This document shows, piece after piece, positions 42,701 to 55,382 of a stretch of DNA of 64,000 nt. This DNA comes from Rugalucina vietnamica (lineage: Eukaryota; Mollusca; Bivalvia; Lucinida; Lucinidae): positions 42,873,486-42,937,485 of the forward strand of contig OZ024875.1 in NCBI GenBank assembly GCA_964017185.1, given 5' to 3'. Both the position numbers and the translations under genes were made by a program. Within the stretch, counting starts at the first letter, position 1; the number at the start of each line of letters is the position of its first letter. The notes beneath the pieces were generated by a model, which saw only the letters and a program-made list of their open reading frames with translations, did no database searches and was not told the origin of the DNA.

Positions 42701-45700
42701 CAACTGCATCAAGAACTATCTCATTCACTGACTAGGCTTTCCATATCTCAACTGCATCAAGAACTGTCTCACTGACTTCAATGGCAAGGAAGATAATAAT
42801 TTAGCATTGTACAGAACTTTCCCCTATTAAAAAAAAACTCCAATACCAATTAATGACCATTAATTCAACATTATTTACAATTAGCATTAATCCCTTCTTC
42901 AAAATGAGCAGTTAAAACAATTAGATGCTAAGGCAGTTTGACATTAAAATAGCACCTGACAGATGACACAAGACACAAAGTATATTTTAAAACCAAATGA
43001 GCCAGTTTGTATGAAGGTTGTGTTCAACTGAAAATGAAATGAGCTGCGAAGGGAGAAAACCAGTCTTTGGGGTTTCTGACCAGGTCTGACACAAATGAGC
43101 CGCGCCGTGAGAAAACGGGTCTTCGGGGTTTCCGACCTGGTCTGACACAAACCGGTCTGTGCAGCTACAGAAGCAGGCTTGAAGCTTGAAATTTTGCAAA
43201 TAGGTAGAAGAGGAATTGTACTATCCGAGTAGCGAAAACAAAGGCGCTGATCAGCTTCGCGGTTACCGCGAAGCTGGTCTGCGCCTTTGTTTTCGCATAG
43301 GCAATAATCCCGTTTTCTCACGATGCGGCTCAAATCAGCCTGTACAGCTATAGAAGATGGCTAGAAACTTGAGATATGGCCTTCCTTGACATAGAGTGAG
43401 GCAGTTCTCGATGCAGTTGAGATATGGCCTTCCTTGCCATAGAGTGAGACAGTTCTCTATACAGTTGAGATATGGCCTTCCTTACAGTAGAGTGAGACAG
43501 TTCTTGATGTACTTGTCATATGGCCTTCATTTCCATGGGTGAACCAGTTCTTGGTGCATCTATCTCCCACTGAATGTTTTCACTGCTTCCAAATATTTTA
43601 CTTGATGCAATTAAAATAGATGGCCTTCCCTGCCACAGAGGGAATCACATCTTGATGCGGTTGAGCTATGGCCTTCTTTGCATTGCTTCTAACCATTCTT
43701 AATGCAATTTGTCATTAAATAATTCTGTAGAAACTGTGAGACATTTCTAAGTAAGATATTGCCTCCAGTGAAGACTGTCTGACCTATAGACTCATTGTTG
43801 CCTCCAATCCAGTTGCTATTATGTTCTTCTGCTCTATCTGCCTTTATATGATGTGTCATTTTATGGCTATTGATTCCGAGTTTATATTATTCACAGACAA
43901 AGAATTCTATTAAAGCTTTATGAATCTCCCACAACACAATTTATTTCTATTATTATAAGAATATTTTCCGCTTATGCTTCATTGGACTTAGTCTGGCAGT
44001 TCTTTGAGGATTTGATGCAATATCACTGCAATAGTATGGTATTATGTATCAAGAGGAGCCAAGTGTCATTAGTTTTTCCAGAAAAATAAAATCTTTGGGT
44101 CCATTTTATATTATAATGGCAACGAATGCCAGATCTCAACTGCATCAAAAACTGTCTCACTCTATGGCAAGGAAGGCCATATCTTAATTGCATGGAGAGC
44201 TGTCTCACTCTATGGCAAGGAAGGCCATATCTTAATTGCATGGAGAACTGTCTCACTCTATGGCAAGGAAGGCCATATCTCAACTGCATCAAGAACTGTC
44301 TCACTCTATGGCAAGGAAGGCCATATCTCAACTGCATCAAGAACTGTCTCACTCTGTGGCAAGGAAAGCCAGATCTCAACTGCATCGAGAACTGTCTCAC
44401 TTTGTGGCAAGGAAAGCCAGATCTCAACTGCATCGAGAACTGTCTCACTCTATGGCAAGGAAGGCCATATCTCAACTGCATCAAGAACTATCTCATTCAC
44501 TGACTAGGCTTTCCATATCTCAACTGCATCAAGAACTGTCTCACTGACTTCAATGGCAAGGAAGATAATAATTTAGCATTGTACAGAACTTTCCCCTATT
44601 AAAAAAAAACTCCAATACCAATTAATGACCATTAATTCAACATTATTTACAATTAGCATTAATCCCTTCTTCAAAATGAGCAGTTAAAACAATTAGATGC
44701 TAAGGCAGTTTGACATTAAAATAGCACCTGACAGATGACACAAGACACAAAGTATATTTTAAAACCAAATGAGCCAGTTTGTATGAAGGTTGTGTTCAAC
44801 TGAAAATGAAATGAGCTGCGAAGGGAGAAAACCAGTCTTTGGGGTTTCTGACCAGGTCTGACACAAATGAGCCGCGCCGTGAGAAAACGGGTCTTCGGGG
44901 TTTCCGACCTGGTCTGACACAAACCGGTCTGTGCAGCTACAGAAGCAGGCTTGAAGCTTGAAATTTTGCAAATAGGTAGAAGAGGAATTGTACTATCCGA
45001 GTAGCGAAAACAAAGGCGCTGATCAGCTTCGCGGTTACCGCGAAGCTGGTCTGCGCCTTTGTTTTCGCATAGGCAATAATCCCGTTTTCTCACGATGCGG
45101 CTCAAATCAGCCTGTACAGCTATAGAAGATGGCTAGAAACTTGAGATATGGCCTTCCTTGACATAGAGTGAGGCAGTTCTCGATGCAGTTGAGATATGGC
45201 CTTCCTTGCCATAGAGTGAGACAGTTCTCTATACAGTTGAGATATGGCCTTCCTTACAGTAGAGTGAGACAGTTCTTGATGTACTTGTCATATGGCCTTC
45301 ATTTCCATGGGTGAACCAGTTCTTGGTGCATCTCCCACTGAATGTTTTCACTGCTTCCAAATATTTTACTTGATGCAATTAAAATAGATGGCCTTCCCTG
45401 CCACAGAGGGAATCACATCTTGATGCGGTTGAGCTATGGCCTTCTTTGCATTGCTTCTAACCATTCTTAATGCAATTTGTCATTAAATAATTCTGTAGAA
45501 ACTGTGAGACATTTCTAAGTAAGATATTGCCTCCAGTGAAGACTGTCTGACCTATAGACTCATTGTTGCCTCCAATCCAGTTGCTATTATGTTCTTCTGC
45601 TCTATCTGCCTTTATATGATGTGTCATTTTATGGCTATTGATTCCGAGTTTATATTATTCACAGACAAAGAATTCTATTAAAGCTTTATGAATCTCCCAC

Positions 45701-46580
45701 AACACAATTTATTTCTATTATTATAAGAATATTTTCCGCTTATGCTTCATTGGACTTAGTCTGGCAGTTCTTTGAGGATTTGATGCAATATCACTGCAAT
45801 AGTATGGTATTATGTATCAAGAGGAGCCAAGTGTCATTAGTTTTTCCAGAAAAATAAAATCTTTGGGTCCATTTTATATTATAATGGCAACGAATGCCAG
45901 ATCTCAACTGCATCAAAAACTGTCTCACTCTATGGCAAGGAAGGCCATATCTTAATTGCATGGAGAGCTGTCTCACTCTATGGCAAGGAAGGCCATATCT
46001 TAATTGCATGGAGAACTGTCTCACTCTATGGCAAGGAAGGCCATATCTCAACTGCATCAAGAACTGTCTCACTCTATGGCAAGGAAGGCCATATCTCAAC
46101 TGCATCAAGAACTGTCTCACTCTGTGGCAAGGAAAGCCAGATCTCAACTGCATCGAGAACTGTCTCATTTTGTGGCAAGGAAAGCCAGATCTCAACTGCA
46201 TCGAGAACTGTCTCACTCTATGGCAAGGAAGGCCATATCTCAACTGCATCAAGAACTATCTCATTCACTGACTAGGCTTTCCATATCTCAACTGCATCAA
46301 GAACTGTCTCACTGACTTCAATGGCAAGGAAGATAATAATTTAGCATTGTACAGAACTTTCCCCTATTAAAAAAAAACTCCAATACCAATTAATGACCAT
46401 TAATTCAACATTATTTACAATTAGCATTAATCCCTTCTTCAAAATGAGCAGTTAAAACAATTAGATGCTAAGGCAGTTTGACATTAAAATAGCACCTGAC
46501 AGATGACACAAGACACAAAGCATATTTTAAAACCAAATGAGCCAGTTTGTATGAAGGTTGTGTTCAACTGAAAATGAAAT

Positions 46581-46816
46581 GAGCTGCGATGGGAGAAAAC
46601 CAGTCTTTGGGGTTTCTGACCAGGTCTGACACAAACCAGCCTGTACAGCTATAGAAGATGGCTAGAAACTTGAAATTTCGGTTTCAAGAAGAAGATGAAT
46701 ATCTGTATAGTGTAAACAAAGGTGCTGATTAGCTTCACAGTAACTGTTTACTGTGAAGCTGATCTGCGACTTTGTTTTCGCCTATGCAGATTGATTGTTT
46801 TCCCATGCGGCTACTC
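46581..46816. mobile_element. family A MITE, uninterrupted host of the nested insertion, TSD AAAT
   Basis: 236 bp, GAGCTGCGATGGGAG to CATGCGGCTACTC, AAAT at 46577-46580 and 46817-46820. The palindrome core is CTTCACAGTAACTG then TTTACTGTGAAG. Its first roughly 90 bp form the right end of tandem copy 4. Confidence 0.9.
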
Positions 46817-46820
46817 AAAT

Positions 46821-48405
46821 TATGTTGATTCCAACTTGGAAATATGTTTTTTAGACAATGCTTTTATACTGTGAGCATACTTTTATTATAAACATTGTGA
46901 GAAATTTGTCACAAAATCATAGACATGCACTGAAAACCATTTAGCTGTTTGGCATTTAGCTGTTGGGCTGTAAATTCCAACAGCTCTTTTCTTCAATATT
47001 TTATTTCTTATTCATATAAAGACATGTCAAATTACTGTGCTAGCAAGAGAAATATCCTGACAATATAAAGAGAATCTTATTAATCTGACAGCTTTATTCT
47101 AAGCATAACTCTGATCCTGCAGAGCTTAAAGAGGAAATATCAGCGGGAGAAATTGGATTATAATCTAAAAACCAAGAAAAGGCATGTCATAGCTTAGAAA
47201 GTGGTTGTCTTTTATATGAAATTGTAGATAGCAGAGTGACAATTGCGTATAATAGTGCAGTGGAGAACCAAGTCGAGAAAACCAGTCTTCACTGTCTTCC
47301 GACCATGTCTGACACAAACTGGCCTGTATATATTAAAGATGCTTGAAAATCCAATTTTCTCATGATGCAGCTCACACCATTCTACCTAACTGCAACATAT
47401 ATATTACATGTAGGATGCTTTGATTTCAAGTTGACATATACCCTTTGTGCTTATGGTGTACAACTCTAAATTCATGAGTTCCCAATAATTCTTCTGCTCT
47501 GTGCACCTTATATATGCACAAAAAGTGCATAAATGTTAACATTTAATTCAGTAAGTGCAGAATCTGCATCCTATGATTTTCCATGCCCTGCACTGCTCTG
47601 TTTCAACAGGACAATGAAAACCCTCAATTACTGACAATATAATGAATTTCTTTTCTTTCCCTGGATGGTCATTCTAGGAGAAATCTTTATTGATCTCAGC
47701 AATCTCATCAACCCATGCCTCTGGTTCTGACCTGCAATTGTCCCCAGATGACCTAAGTGTTCCCATGGAAACAAAAAATGCAAATACAACAATCAGTTTC
47801 AGCATTTCCGTAATGAAATCATTAATTCTCAAAAGTTCCTAATCTGTTGTTGTTGTCTTTGTTGTCATTGAGAATTTCGCAGAGTTTCATTGTAGTCCAA
47901 TGGATTCTTCCAAGCAATAATATCAAGAGTCACTGGAACTGTTAATAACATAACATAACATAACGTTATTAAGTCTCATGTTGTACAATGTACAGCCTTT
48001 GCCATGACTTGCGATCGATAAAATCGTTTTTTTTTTTCAAAAATGGTTACTTTTGTTACATGGTAATTATCTTGTTTGACATTAGGTGATTCTGAAAATG
48101 AAAAATTAAGGTCATTTGTAATAATTTGTCCACACTGAGTGACATAAATTAGGTACATTAGCATTAACTGGCACATTGAAAAGACTAATCTCTTATTTTC
48201 TGGCTTCATTAGTTAATTATGTGTTTGAGTGATTTCAGTGCAAAATCTACTGATTCAAGTGCAAAATGTATTTTATATTGGTTTTTATTTGAGAGGGCGA
48301 AAAACATCAATCACTCTGAAAACAGTGGAGAACATAATTACCATGTCTACTAAAGTTTCAAACATGTCATGCACCACATCCAATCCTCTGTGGAACTCAA
48401 GTTTT
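46821..48405. other. non-coding, contains a deleted family A MITE at 47262-47373
   Basis: The MITE fragment (GTCGAGAAAACCAGTCTTC to TTTTCTCATGATGCAGCTC) lacks the whole palindrome. A short (AACAT)n run lies at about 47945-47965. Nothing else recognised. Confidence 0.5.
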
Positions 48406-48407
48406 TG

Positions 48408-48446
48408 ATGATGATGGTGATGATGATGATGATGATGATGATGATA
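48408..48446 (+). repeat. (GAT)n microsatellite
   Basis: About 12 GAT units with one GGT interruption. Confidence 0.95.
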
Positions 48447-50790
48447 GGGATCGTTGTCCCTTGTTAAAACTGCAGATTCAGCAGATCATGGCAAGGATAG
48501 GCAGTTAATTGGCCCAAACGTTTTGCTGCACTTCAAGTAAATTGTTAATATGGAATATAAAACAAAGCAAACAAGTGTGTCAAAATTTCAGAAGAAATCT
48601 TAGCTGTACCTCGACACCCACAGAACAATTAGATGCTGGGAAGAAAATTGCTTTTTATTGTTTCTCTGTAAACGAAAACATTCTCTAATTAAGGAAATCA
48701 ATTTCTCTACCTCTAATGATTCTTTTTATAACACTTTATAAAGCGAGAAAAAAGCCTCTCTACAAATTACATTTTGCGTTGTAGAACATCAAATTCTTCA
48801 TTAAGTGAACATGCCTGTGCAGTAAACTGCTACATACATTTACACCTCTACAAATGACCATTTCTAGGTGCCAAAACTGTTGTCTTCTTTATTTTTACTT
48901 GAAACATTGATTGTCAGGCAACTAGTTTAAACAAGTTGGTTATCTTATTGGAGGGGCTAACAACATTATGTCACCCAATGATTTTTCGGAAATTCAGAAC
49001 TAATGGTGAATGTCACAACTACAAATTTCAAACACTTCTGATGCCAAATCTAGCAATGAAAACCAAATTACTGGTTGTTGCATATGGTCATTTACTTGCT
49101 GTGTCAGCTGCAAGGACTACTGTTTTCTCTACCATTTTCTCTATAATTAGCTTGAAACAAAGCCCTATTTAATGGGTGATTTTATCAAAACACTAAATTA
49201 GAAAAGTACTAATCCTAAAAGCTTTTTATCAAACATTCATTAGTGAAAGCAGACATTAATAATACTTTGGGGATTAAAATTAACCATGGGTAAAAATAGC
49301 ATCTAAATACTTCATGCAAATTGTAGTAGGCCACTGTGCACTTTTTTTGCAATTCTCATTAAAGAGTGCTTAGTTCTGGTATTGTTCATCGGAAACAAGG
49401 GTCAACCAGAGGTGGCCATCTTGCCAGAAGCATCAATATTAACCAATCAGAATGCAGCACAGTGTTGTTGCAAAGAAACCATATGTCTAACGTCTGCATC
49501 CAATTCTTTCAAACTATTAAGCTGCACCAAATTTAGAGAAAATGTTCCATGTAAGCAACCTTAACCCAAATACATGTAATTGTTAGGCAATCTGATCAAT
49601 TATAATGCATTTACATTAATTTTACTCATCAAATGCTCATATAGCAATAATGGTAATTTAGCCAGAAGTTTTTCCATCAAACTGGACACCAAGCATGTGT
49701 CCACAGCCAAGAAGCCATAGGGTAGCAGATGTTTACACCAGTTTCTCAGAACTTAATTTAACAGGGAAACACATGATCTAAAGAGAAAGTGGATACCCTA
49801 TAATATTTGGGGTTAATTATAATAATATTAGTGTGATTGAACCAATGATAGAATGACCGAATGAACAAAACCACAATGATGGACACCTATGAAAATTATG
49901 AGTATTGAGAATTTCACATCAAAAAGTAGAAGAAACACCACTGACAATTTTCCAGATGGTAAAAAACAGGGGACATTTCACATATGGCTACAAGTTCATC
50001 TGAATATTGGTTATAATGTCCAAGTTGTGTTATTGTCCATTAATTTTCTTGCTTTCTGGTAGATAAACTGCAGGCTAAAGGTCAAATTGCTGATGGTATC
50101 ATGTTCTGAACATTTTACCATGCAGTCAATGAAGAGAAAGCACAAGGGACAGCAAACATAAATGTTGATTCGCTGATTTTCATGTTTAACATGCCACTCA
50201 ACAGCTAAAGTCATATGAAAACCTGACCTCATCTGCAAAAGTGTAGAAAAGGATAAGATGCCACTTTTATAAAGTCTGATGGTTGATCATATAAGAGTTT
50301 AAACTGTCACCATAGCATTTCAATGTACTGTTAAGAAAAGTTACCAGAAAAGTGTTCCAATAAAATTATGGAAATGTAGTTCATTCAACTGTATACAGAT
50401 TACAACTATTATATCCTTCAAGGCTAAATATTGGTTTGGAATGACAAAATGGCAATCTGGCATGGCATCTGGCCAAGGCAATTGTTTGTAGGCTTATAAG
50501 ATGAACTTACATACTCTTTCATGCTACTTTCTTCAACAGAAACTTACACTTAAACAACAAAAAGATAACTTCCATGTTTCATTAATTTGTTATTTCTGCC
50601 AAATTTTCAAGATCTGCTCACAATTGTTATATGCTGCAAATAGCTTCATGCAATTGCTGTGTTTATTTACAGTCATTATTTCAAGGGTAATGGTTCTAGA
50701 ACAAACAAAAATAGAAACAGTTAATTCTACTATGAGTTGGGAGTCTCATCTACAGTTTTGCATTCTTTTGTTTCTTGATTTGAGGCTGTC
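48447..50790. other. non-coding, weak dispersed repeat near 49.41 kb
   Basis: GGCCATCTTGCCAGAAGCAT and CCAATCAG at 49409-49455 match, inverted, the region near 31.77 kb. No other feature recognised. Confidence 0.35.
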
Positions 50791-50794
50791 AACT

Positions 50795-50945
50795 TTTTTT
50801 TTTCAGTCATGTAGGGGTGGAGCCACTGCCTCTTGCCTTGCTCAAGGACACAACGCGGCACCAGTGGGAATCAAACCTATCGGTAGGTTCTCTCAATTCG
50901 GAGTGCAATACTCTACCATTAGGCCACTGCACTTCCATGTATGCA
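50795..50945 (-). mobile_element. tRNA-derived SINE
   Basis: On the minus strand: AGTGGCCTAATGGTAGAGTA (A-box side), B-box-like GGTTTGATTCCC, then CTGGTGCCGCGTTGTGTCCT TGAGCAAGG. Bounded by a T-run at 50796. A 157-codon frame crossing it (50501-50974) is not a gene. Confidence 0.7.
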
Positions 50946-51161
50946 TTTGGCCCATCTTAATTTCTCTTCATTAATGGCTTGCAGTTCACACTTTCTTTTG
51001 GGTAATTTTCCCGTGTATTGATGGCTTGCTGTTGGCTGTACAACCTTCTTGTCACATCAAAGAATAATTACAGAGGACATGTCCATGAGAGATGCAGCAA
51101 GGTCCAGGACTGATTAATTACTTACTGACCACAGCCATTGTCCTGGCAACCAGCTTGTTTT

Positions 51162-51397
51162 GAGAACTTCGCACGAGAAAAACAACAATTTGGGGTGCCA
51201 ACCACGTTCAACACAAACCCGCCTGTACAATCACAGATGCAGGCTAGAAGCTTGAAATTTTGGGTTTAAGTAGAAGAGGGACTGTACTGTCCATGTAGTG
51301 AAAATAAAGGCGCTGACCAGCTTCGCGGTTACCGTGAAGCTGGTCTGCGCCTTTGTTTTCGCATATTCAGATTGATGCTTTTCTTATGAAGCGTGTC
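51162..51397. mobile_element. family A MITE
   Basis: About 236 bp, GAGAACTTCGCACGAG to TTATGAAGCGTGTC. Palindrome core CTTCGCGGTTACCGTGAAG. Confidence 0.75.
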
Positions 51398-51956
51398 ATT
51401 TGTCTTCTTCAGCAGCTAAGCCAGTAATTTCATGAGGCCCTCACGATGACATATTGTTTTGTCCAAAGCTTAATTAAGTCCGTGGTGACTGTCACCAAAC
51501 TCTGGCCAGAGACCAACATCTCTGGCTGCTTTATTTAGATAAGGAGCCATAATTTGATGAAAGCTTGCATGTGAGGAATTGCAAAGTCTTTCACTTGATT
51601 ACTTTCCACGAGGTTTCCATTCCCAAGCTTGACCGTTTCATTAATAATTGTGTGTCCACAATATTAGACAGTGGATAACGAGATAGTAATTCAATCAGCT
51701 TGGAATGGAATTTTGCAGCGGCACCTGCGTCCAGGTCCCTGTACTGGTTCTTACTCGGAAAGTGTCAACTCGGCAACAATCTTAGCAAATTCATGGGAAA
51801 TTATGATGTCAATTTTTAAACAAAATTGTGAAATGGTCAAACTCAGTGAAAGTGGATTCAGAGAGGTTTGAATTTCAGAAAAAGAGGCAGAAGCCTTAGT
51901 AAACAGAAACCATTATGCAGTAAACAAGTAAAGAAGAGGAAACTACCACGGAGGTT
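51398..51956. other. non-coding, no recognised feature
   Basis: No feature recognised. Confidence 0.35.
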
Positions 51957-52182
51957 ATTCAAATGATGCTAACTGTGCTGTCGTCTGAGTACTTTGTATA
52001 CCATCACATGCAAAACACTGCTGTCATTCTAGTATATGGTCGACGGCCGTAAATATGATACCAGTGATTTTTCTGTTGTCCGAGACATGATATGACTGTC
52101 GATATTCTCTGACGACAGCAAGTTTTTGCATGTAATAATCCATAAAGTATTCGGACAACAGTACAGGCAGCATCATTTGAAT
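51957..52182. mobile_element. family H MITE with ~70-bp inverted arms
   Basis: 226 bp. The left arm begins ATTCAAATGATGCTAACTGT and continues GCTGTCGTCTGAGTACTTTG. The right arm ends GTATTCGGACAACAGTACAG, GCAGCATCATTTGAAT. Arms are imperfect inverses over about 70 bp. Flanking duplication not clear. Confidence 0.75.
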
Positions 52183-52405
52183 CACCCCCGTGACTACACA
52201 GCTCCCAAATTGCAAAGTGATACGGACCATTTCATGGTACTTTTTGATATAAATAATAATGCAAAATAAGATCCTTCAGAAATCAGATTGTACATGCTAC
52301 TTATTTAAGATATCCCATTACTTCAAAGTTGTGACAGATCTATTTTCTATAAAGAGTCAATTCTCTGGGGACCTTAGAATCATGGTGACAGTCAAATTAC
52401 AAAAT

Positions 52406-52620
52406 GAGCCACCACATGGGAAAATCAACAATCTGCATAGGTGAAAACAAAGTAACTGCGAAGCTGATCAGCGCCTTTATTTTTACTACATGGATAGTAC
52501 AATTCCTCTTCTTTCTAAATCCAAAATTTTCAGCCTCTAACCATCTTCTGCGACTGTACACCCTGGTTTGTGTCGGACCTGGTCGGACCCCAAATTGTTG
52601 GTTTTCTCACGCACAGGCTC
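52406..52620. mobile_element. family A MITE, TSD AAAT, palindrome half deleted
   Basis: 215 bp with AAAT at 52402-52405 and 52621-52624. The left palindrome arm is missing (AACAAAGTAACTGCGAAGC), leaving only the right arm. Confidence 0.83.
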
Positions 52621-53756
52621 AAATAACAATTACTGGGAATCTGGTATTTTTGTACTGAGTCACACATATTAGGCTATGAATCAGAAGAATGGTACCGAAA
52701 TGATAGTATGTGCCTGAAACATTCAAATTTTTTGAAGATTTCAATAGTGATAATGTCTGAACCTACATGTATTTTCAGACATTTAGCCCTTGTGAAATGC
52801 TTTTATGCTCTCTGACTTAAAAGGAAAGCTCCAGAAGTGTCCATAATTGGTGTTTATAGTTCCAAGTAGCGGCTAGGCTAAGTTCCAAGCAGTGATTGCC
52901 TAGACCCAGGCAGACCCAGACAGACAGCTCTGACTGCTCAGGTTCAACACAATCATTGCCAGGCTCTATTCAGAGCCGAGCAGTCATTTATGATCTAAAT
53001 TTGTCAACTTGTCATGAATGTCCCAATTTGAGATTAAACTCTGCAGTCAGCTCCTAGTCCACAGACATTTTGAAGTCCCTTTCTGCAACATCTTTGAGAT
53101 CAATCTAATACATCAACATTACTCTTTCTGCTTCAGAATTCATGACACTGTCAGTAGCACTGAGTCCATCTAAATCATCTATGATGGGTTAACAATTAAA
53201 TTCACAGCACAATTTAAACCTTACAAATCATTCTGTTAGGCTGAACAGGAACATCAGTTCAAACTGAGAACCCACAAGAGACCATCTAAATTGGAAAATC
53301 ACTTTAAAATTGAAAATCAATACCCCGATTTGCATTTTAAAGTCTTTTGAGTGATGTGCTATCCCTGTGGACTGTCCCTTTCTAGCCATGACAGATCACC
53401 ATGTCAGCTGACTGTGGTCATGTGATCTGATATCATGTCCCACAATGCCTTAGCAACTTCCCTTTTGTGTTCAAAATAGTAATTGACTGTATTTTACTTA
53501 AAAATTAAACTGACAAAGTTAATCTTCCAGAATTTCATAATTGGTTTAATTACAAAAAGGAGTCATCCTAGACATGCAATCTCTGACAAAAGTCGATGTT
53601 AAAGCTCAAATTTGCCAAAGCTGACAAAATGGTTGCAATTTTGGAAGTAAATTGTAATTGTCACACTTGCCTCTTTAAGAAAAAAAAGCATGAAAATTTA
53701 CATCTAGGGAAAAAGTTGAGTTTCCACTGGATGGTTAAAGCATCAGGTACCAGGAC
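52621..53756. other. non-coding, no recognised feature
   Basis: No exon recognised. A short word cluster of CAGACCCAG/GACAGCTCTGAC at about 52910-52945 is too small to classify. Confidence 0.35.
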
Positions 53757-53922
53757 CCAGTTGTTCAAAGCATCGTTAGCTTAACGATATCGTTATTAAA
53801 GACATAAATTTGTTAAGCAAATATCAGCTAAAGTAACAAAAAATAACAGTGTATTTGTAATATTAATGTTTGAAATTTTAACGAAACGTTAACTAACGAT
53901 GTCGTTAGTTTTGAACAACTGG
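53757..53922. mobile_element. family D MITE, short form
   Basis: 166 bp from CCAGTTGTTCAAAGCATCG to TAGTTTTGAACAACTGG. It lacks the internal GTGAGAATCCTTTGC palindrome found at 13.4-13.6 kb. Confidence 0.8.
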
Positions 53923-53943
53923 GCCCTGATTGGCTGAAACACT

Positions 53944-54155
53944 CCAAGGTTATAAATGCTCAACTTAGCTGAGCATAAAATTTAAACTGCTACCAAAATA
54001 GCCAAAATAAATTGAAATTTCAGGTTTAGATCACAAAAGCCTGTAATGTATCCTGGTAATAAATGTTAAAATGCCAACAGTTGTTGGCATTTTAACATTT
54101 TATGAGCAGGATAAATTTTAGCTGAGCTGAGCATGAAAAAGGTTTGATAACCTTG
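53944..54155. mobile_element. family C MITE
   Basis: About 212 bp, CAAGGTTATAAATGCTCAAC to AAAGGTTTGATAACCTTG, with palindrome AAATGCCAACAGTTGTTGGC ATTTT. Confidence 0.78.
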
Positions 54156-55164
54156 GGACTTGAGCTCAAAGAAAATGATCATGAAAATGTGACAGTCTGT
54201 CCAGTATTGATAATGCTGATATAATATTGTATGAATATGTCAAAATTATGAAAGCAACTTGCAGGATTATGCCAGACAGAAAACCCTGTCAAGACAAATG
54301 CCACAGACAGGAGTCTAATAAAACAGCATCTTTTATCAGATCATGATACTTTAGATGATGTAATGTCAAAGACTGCAATTTTTCCTCCTTCAATATTGAC
54401 AATCATGAAATTTGTTCCCATGCCTGTTTATTATTTTTGACACTTTCCGATTGGTTGCTTAGACTGGGGCTATGATCTGTCTGGGAATCGCCCGGGTTAC
54501 GATCGTCCATGATGAATTAAGACAAAATACTGTCAAATTTCTGAAATGAGCATCAAGCCAAAATCCATCAAAATATTGAACAATCAGAAATTATTGTGGT
54601 ATGTGGTGGGTGAGAAAATTTGAGAAACTGTCAGAATCAATGGGGAAAACTACTTTGTTCCAAATTGCCCCCAACTCATTTGCATACGTTGGCCATCTGT
54701 CGACTAATCTGCTGAGCCAAAAATCATTAGCCAGATCAGGACCTCAACAATGGAATTTTCGCATATTCAAACTTGATGAATGTGTTCCTATTAAACAAAA
54801 CATGAGTTAGATCAGGCTCTACAGATTAGATTGGAACATTCCTGCATTCTCCGAGATCACTGCTAATGAATATTCATGAGAAAAGTTTTAACACTAAGTC
54901 TTGATTCTGAGCTTTATAGAACAATACTACAAAATCAACAATGAATCAGTGTTTAAGAATTCATGATACTGTTTTTGAAGATGTTTGATTAAGGCATTTG
55001 ATTAAGGCCCTCTCTGGGCCTTCCATACAGTTATTTTGACTGCCAAAATCCCTTTAAACTTGTGTAACACATTCATTACTCTGATGCAATTCAATTTGGT
55101 GTGATGAATTAGCCCTTATAGGGAATTGTTTTTACTGTTTTGTGGTTTAATGTCCTACTTGTCC
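54156..55164. other. non-coding, no recognised feature
   Basis: No feature recognised. Confidence 0.35.
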
Positions 55165-55340
55165 ACAATTTATTTTTCAGTTATGTTGGGACAGAGCCAC
55201 CACTTCGTGATATACGTAAATGCGTATAGGTAAAGGAGTAAATGCGCCCTGCTAAAGGAAACGAGGATTTCAAAGCGCAGACCTCTCATTCCGGAATCTG
55301 ACTCTCAGAAAGCACTTAGGCCAACATGCTCTCCACTTTG
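55165..55340 (-). mobile_element. tRNA-derived SINE, degraded
   Basis: Shares CAGTTATGTTGGGA and the CCTGCTAAAGGAAAC (TTTAGCAGG on minus) and CATTCCGGAATCTGACTCTC segments with the other SINEs. The B box is decayed. Confidence 0.55.
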
Positions 55341-55382
55341 ATGGACAACAATGATATGTTTTGATATAGCAAAGATTCTCAT

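Larger units (their letters stand above)
37878..46672 (+). repeat. tandem array of ~1.77-kb units (five copies, last truncated)
   Basis: Unit boundaries by the recurring junction AACTTGA|GATATGGCC: copy 0 about 38048-39832, copy 1 39833-41600, copy 2 41601-43372, copy 3 43373-45144, copy 4 45145-46672. Spacing is 1768, 1772 and 1772 bp. Each unit holds, in order, a short 48-bp minisatellite in reverse orientation, about 560 bp of spacer, a longer run of the same 48-bp repeat in forward orientation, about 240 bp of spacer, and a family A MITE into which another family A MITE is inserted. Copies are nearly identical apart from a few substitutions and 4-bp indels. Copy 0 is the most divergent on its left side. 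Frames of 103-153 codons on both strands are minisatellite artefacts. Confidence 0.95.

Noticed and set aside
38715-46315. Frames of 103-153 codons repeated five times on both strands
   Set aside because: Translations of the 48-bp minisatellite and the family A MITE in the tandem units. Mutually overlapping on opposite strands.
37878-46672. Tandem array as an assembly artefact
   Set aside because: Units differ by private substitutions and 4-bp indels, and the last unit lacks the nested MITE, so they are not simple duplicates. Still, copy number needs long-read confirmation.
50501-50974. 157-codon forward frame
   Set aside because: Its second half is the SINE at 50795-50945 and its first half has no recognisable domain.
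52024-52230. 68-codon minus-strand frame
   Set aside because: Lies almost entirely inside the family H MITE.
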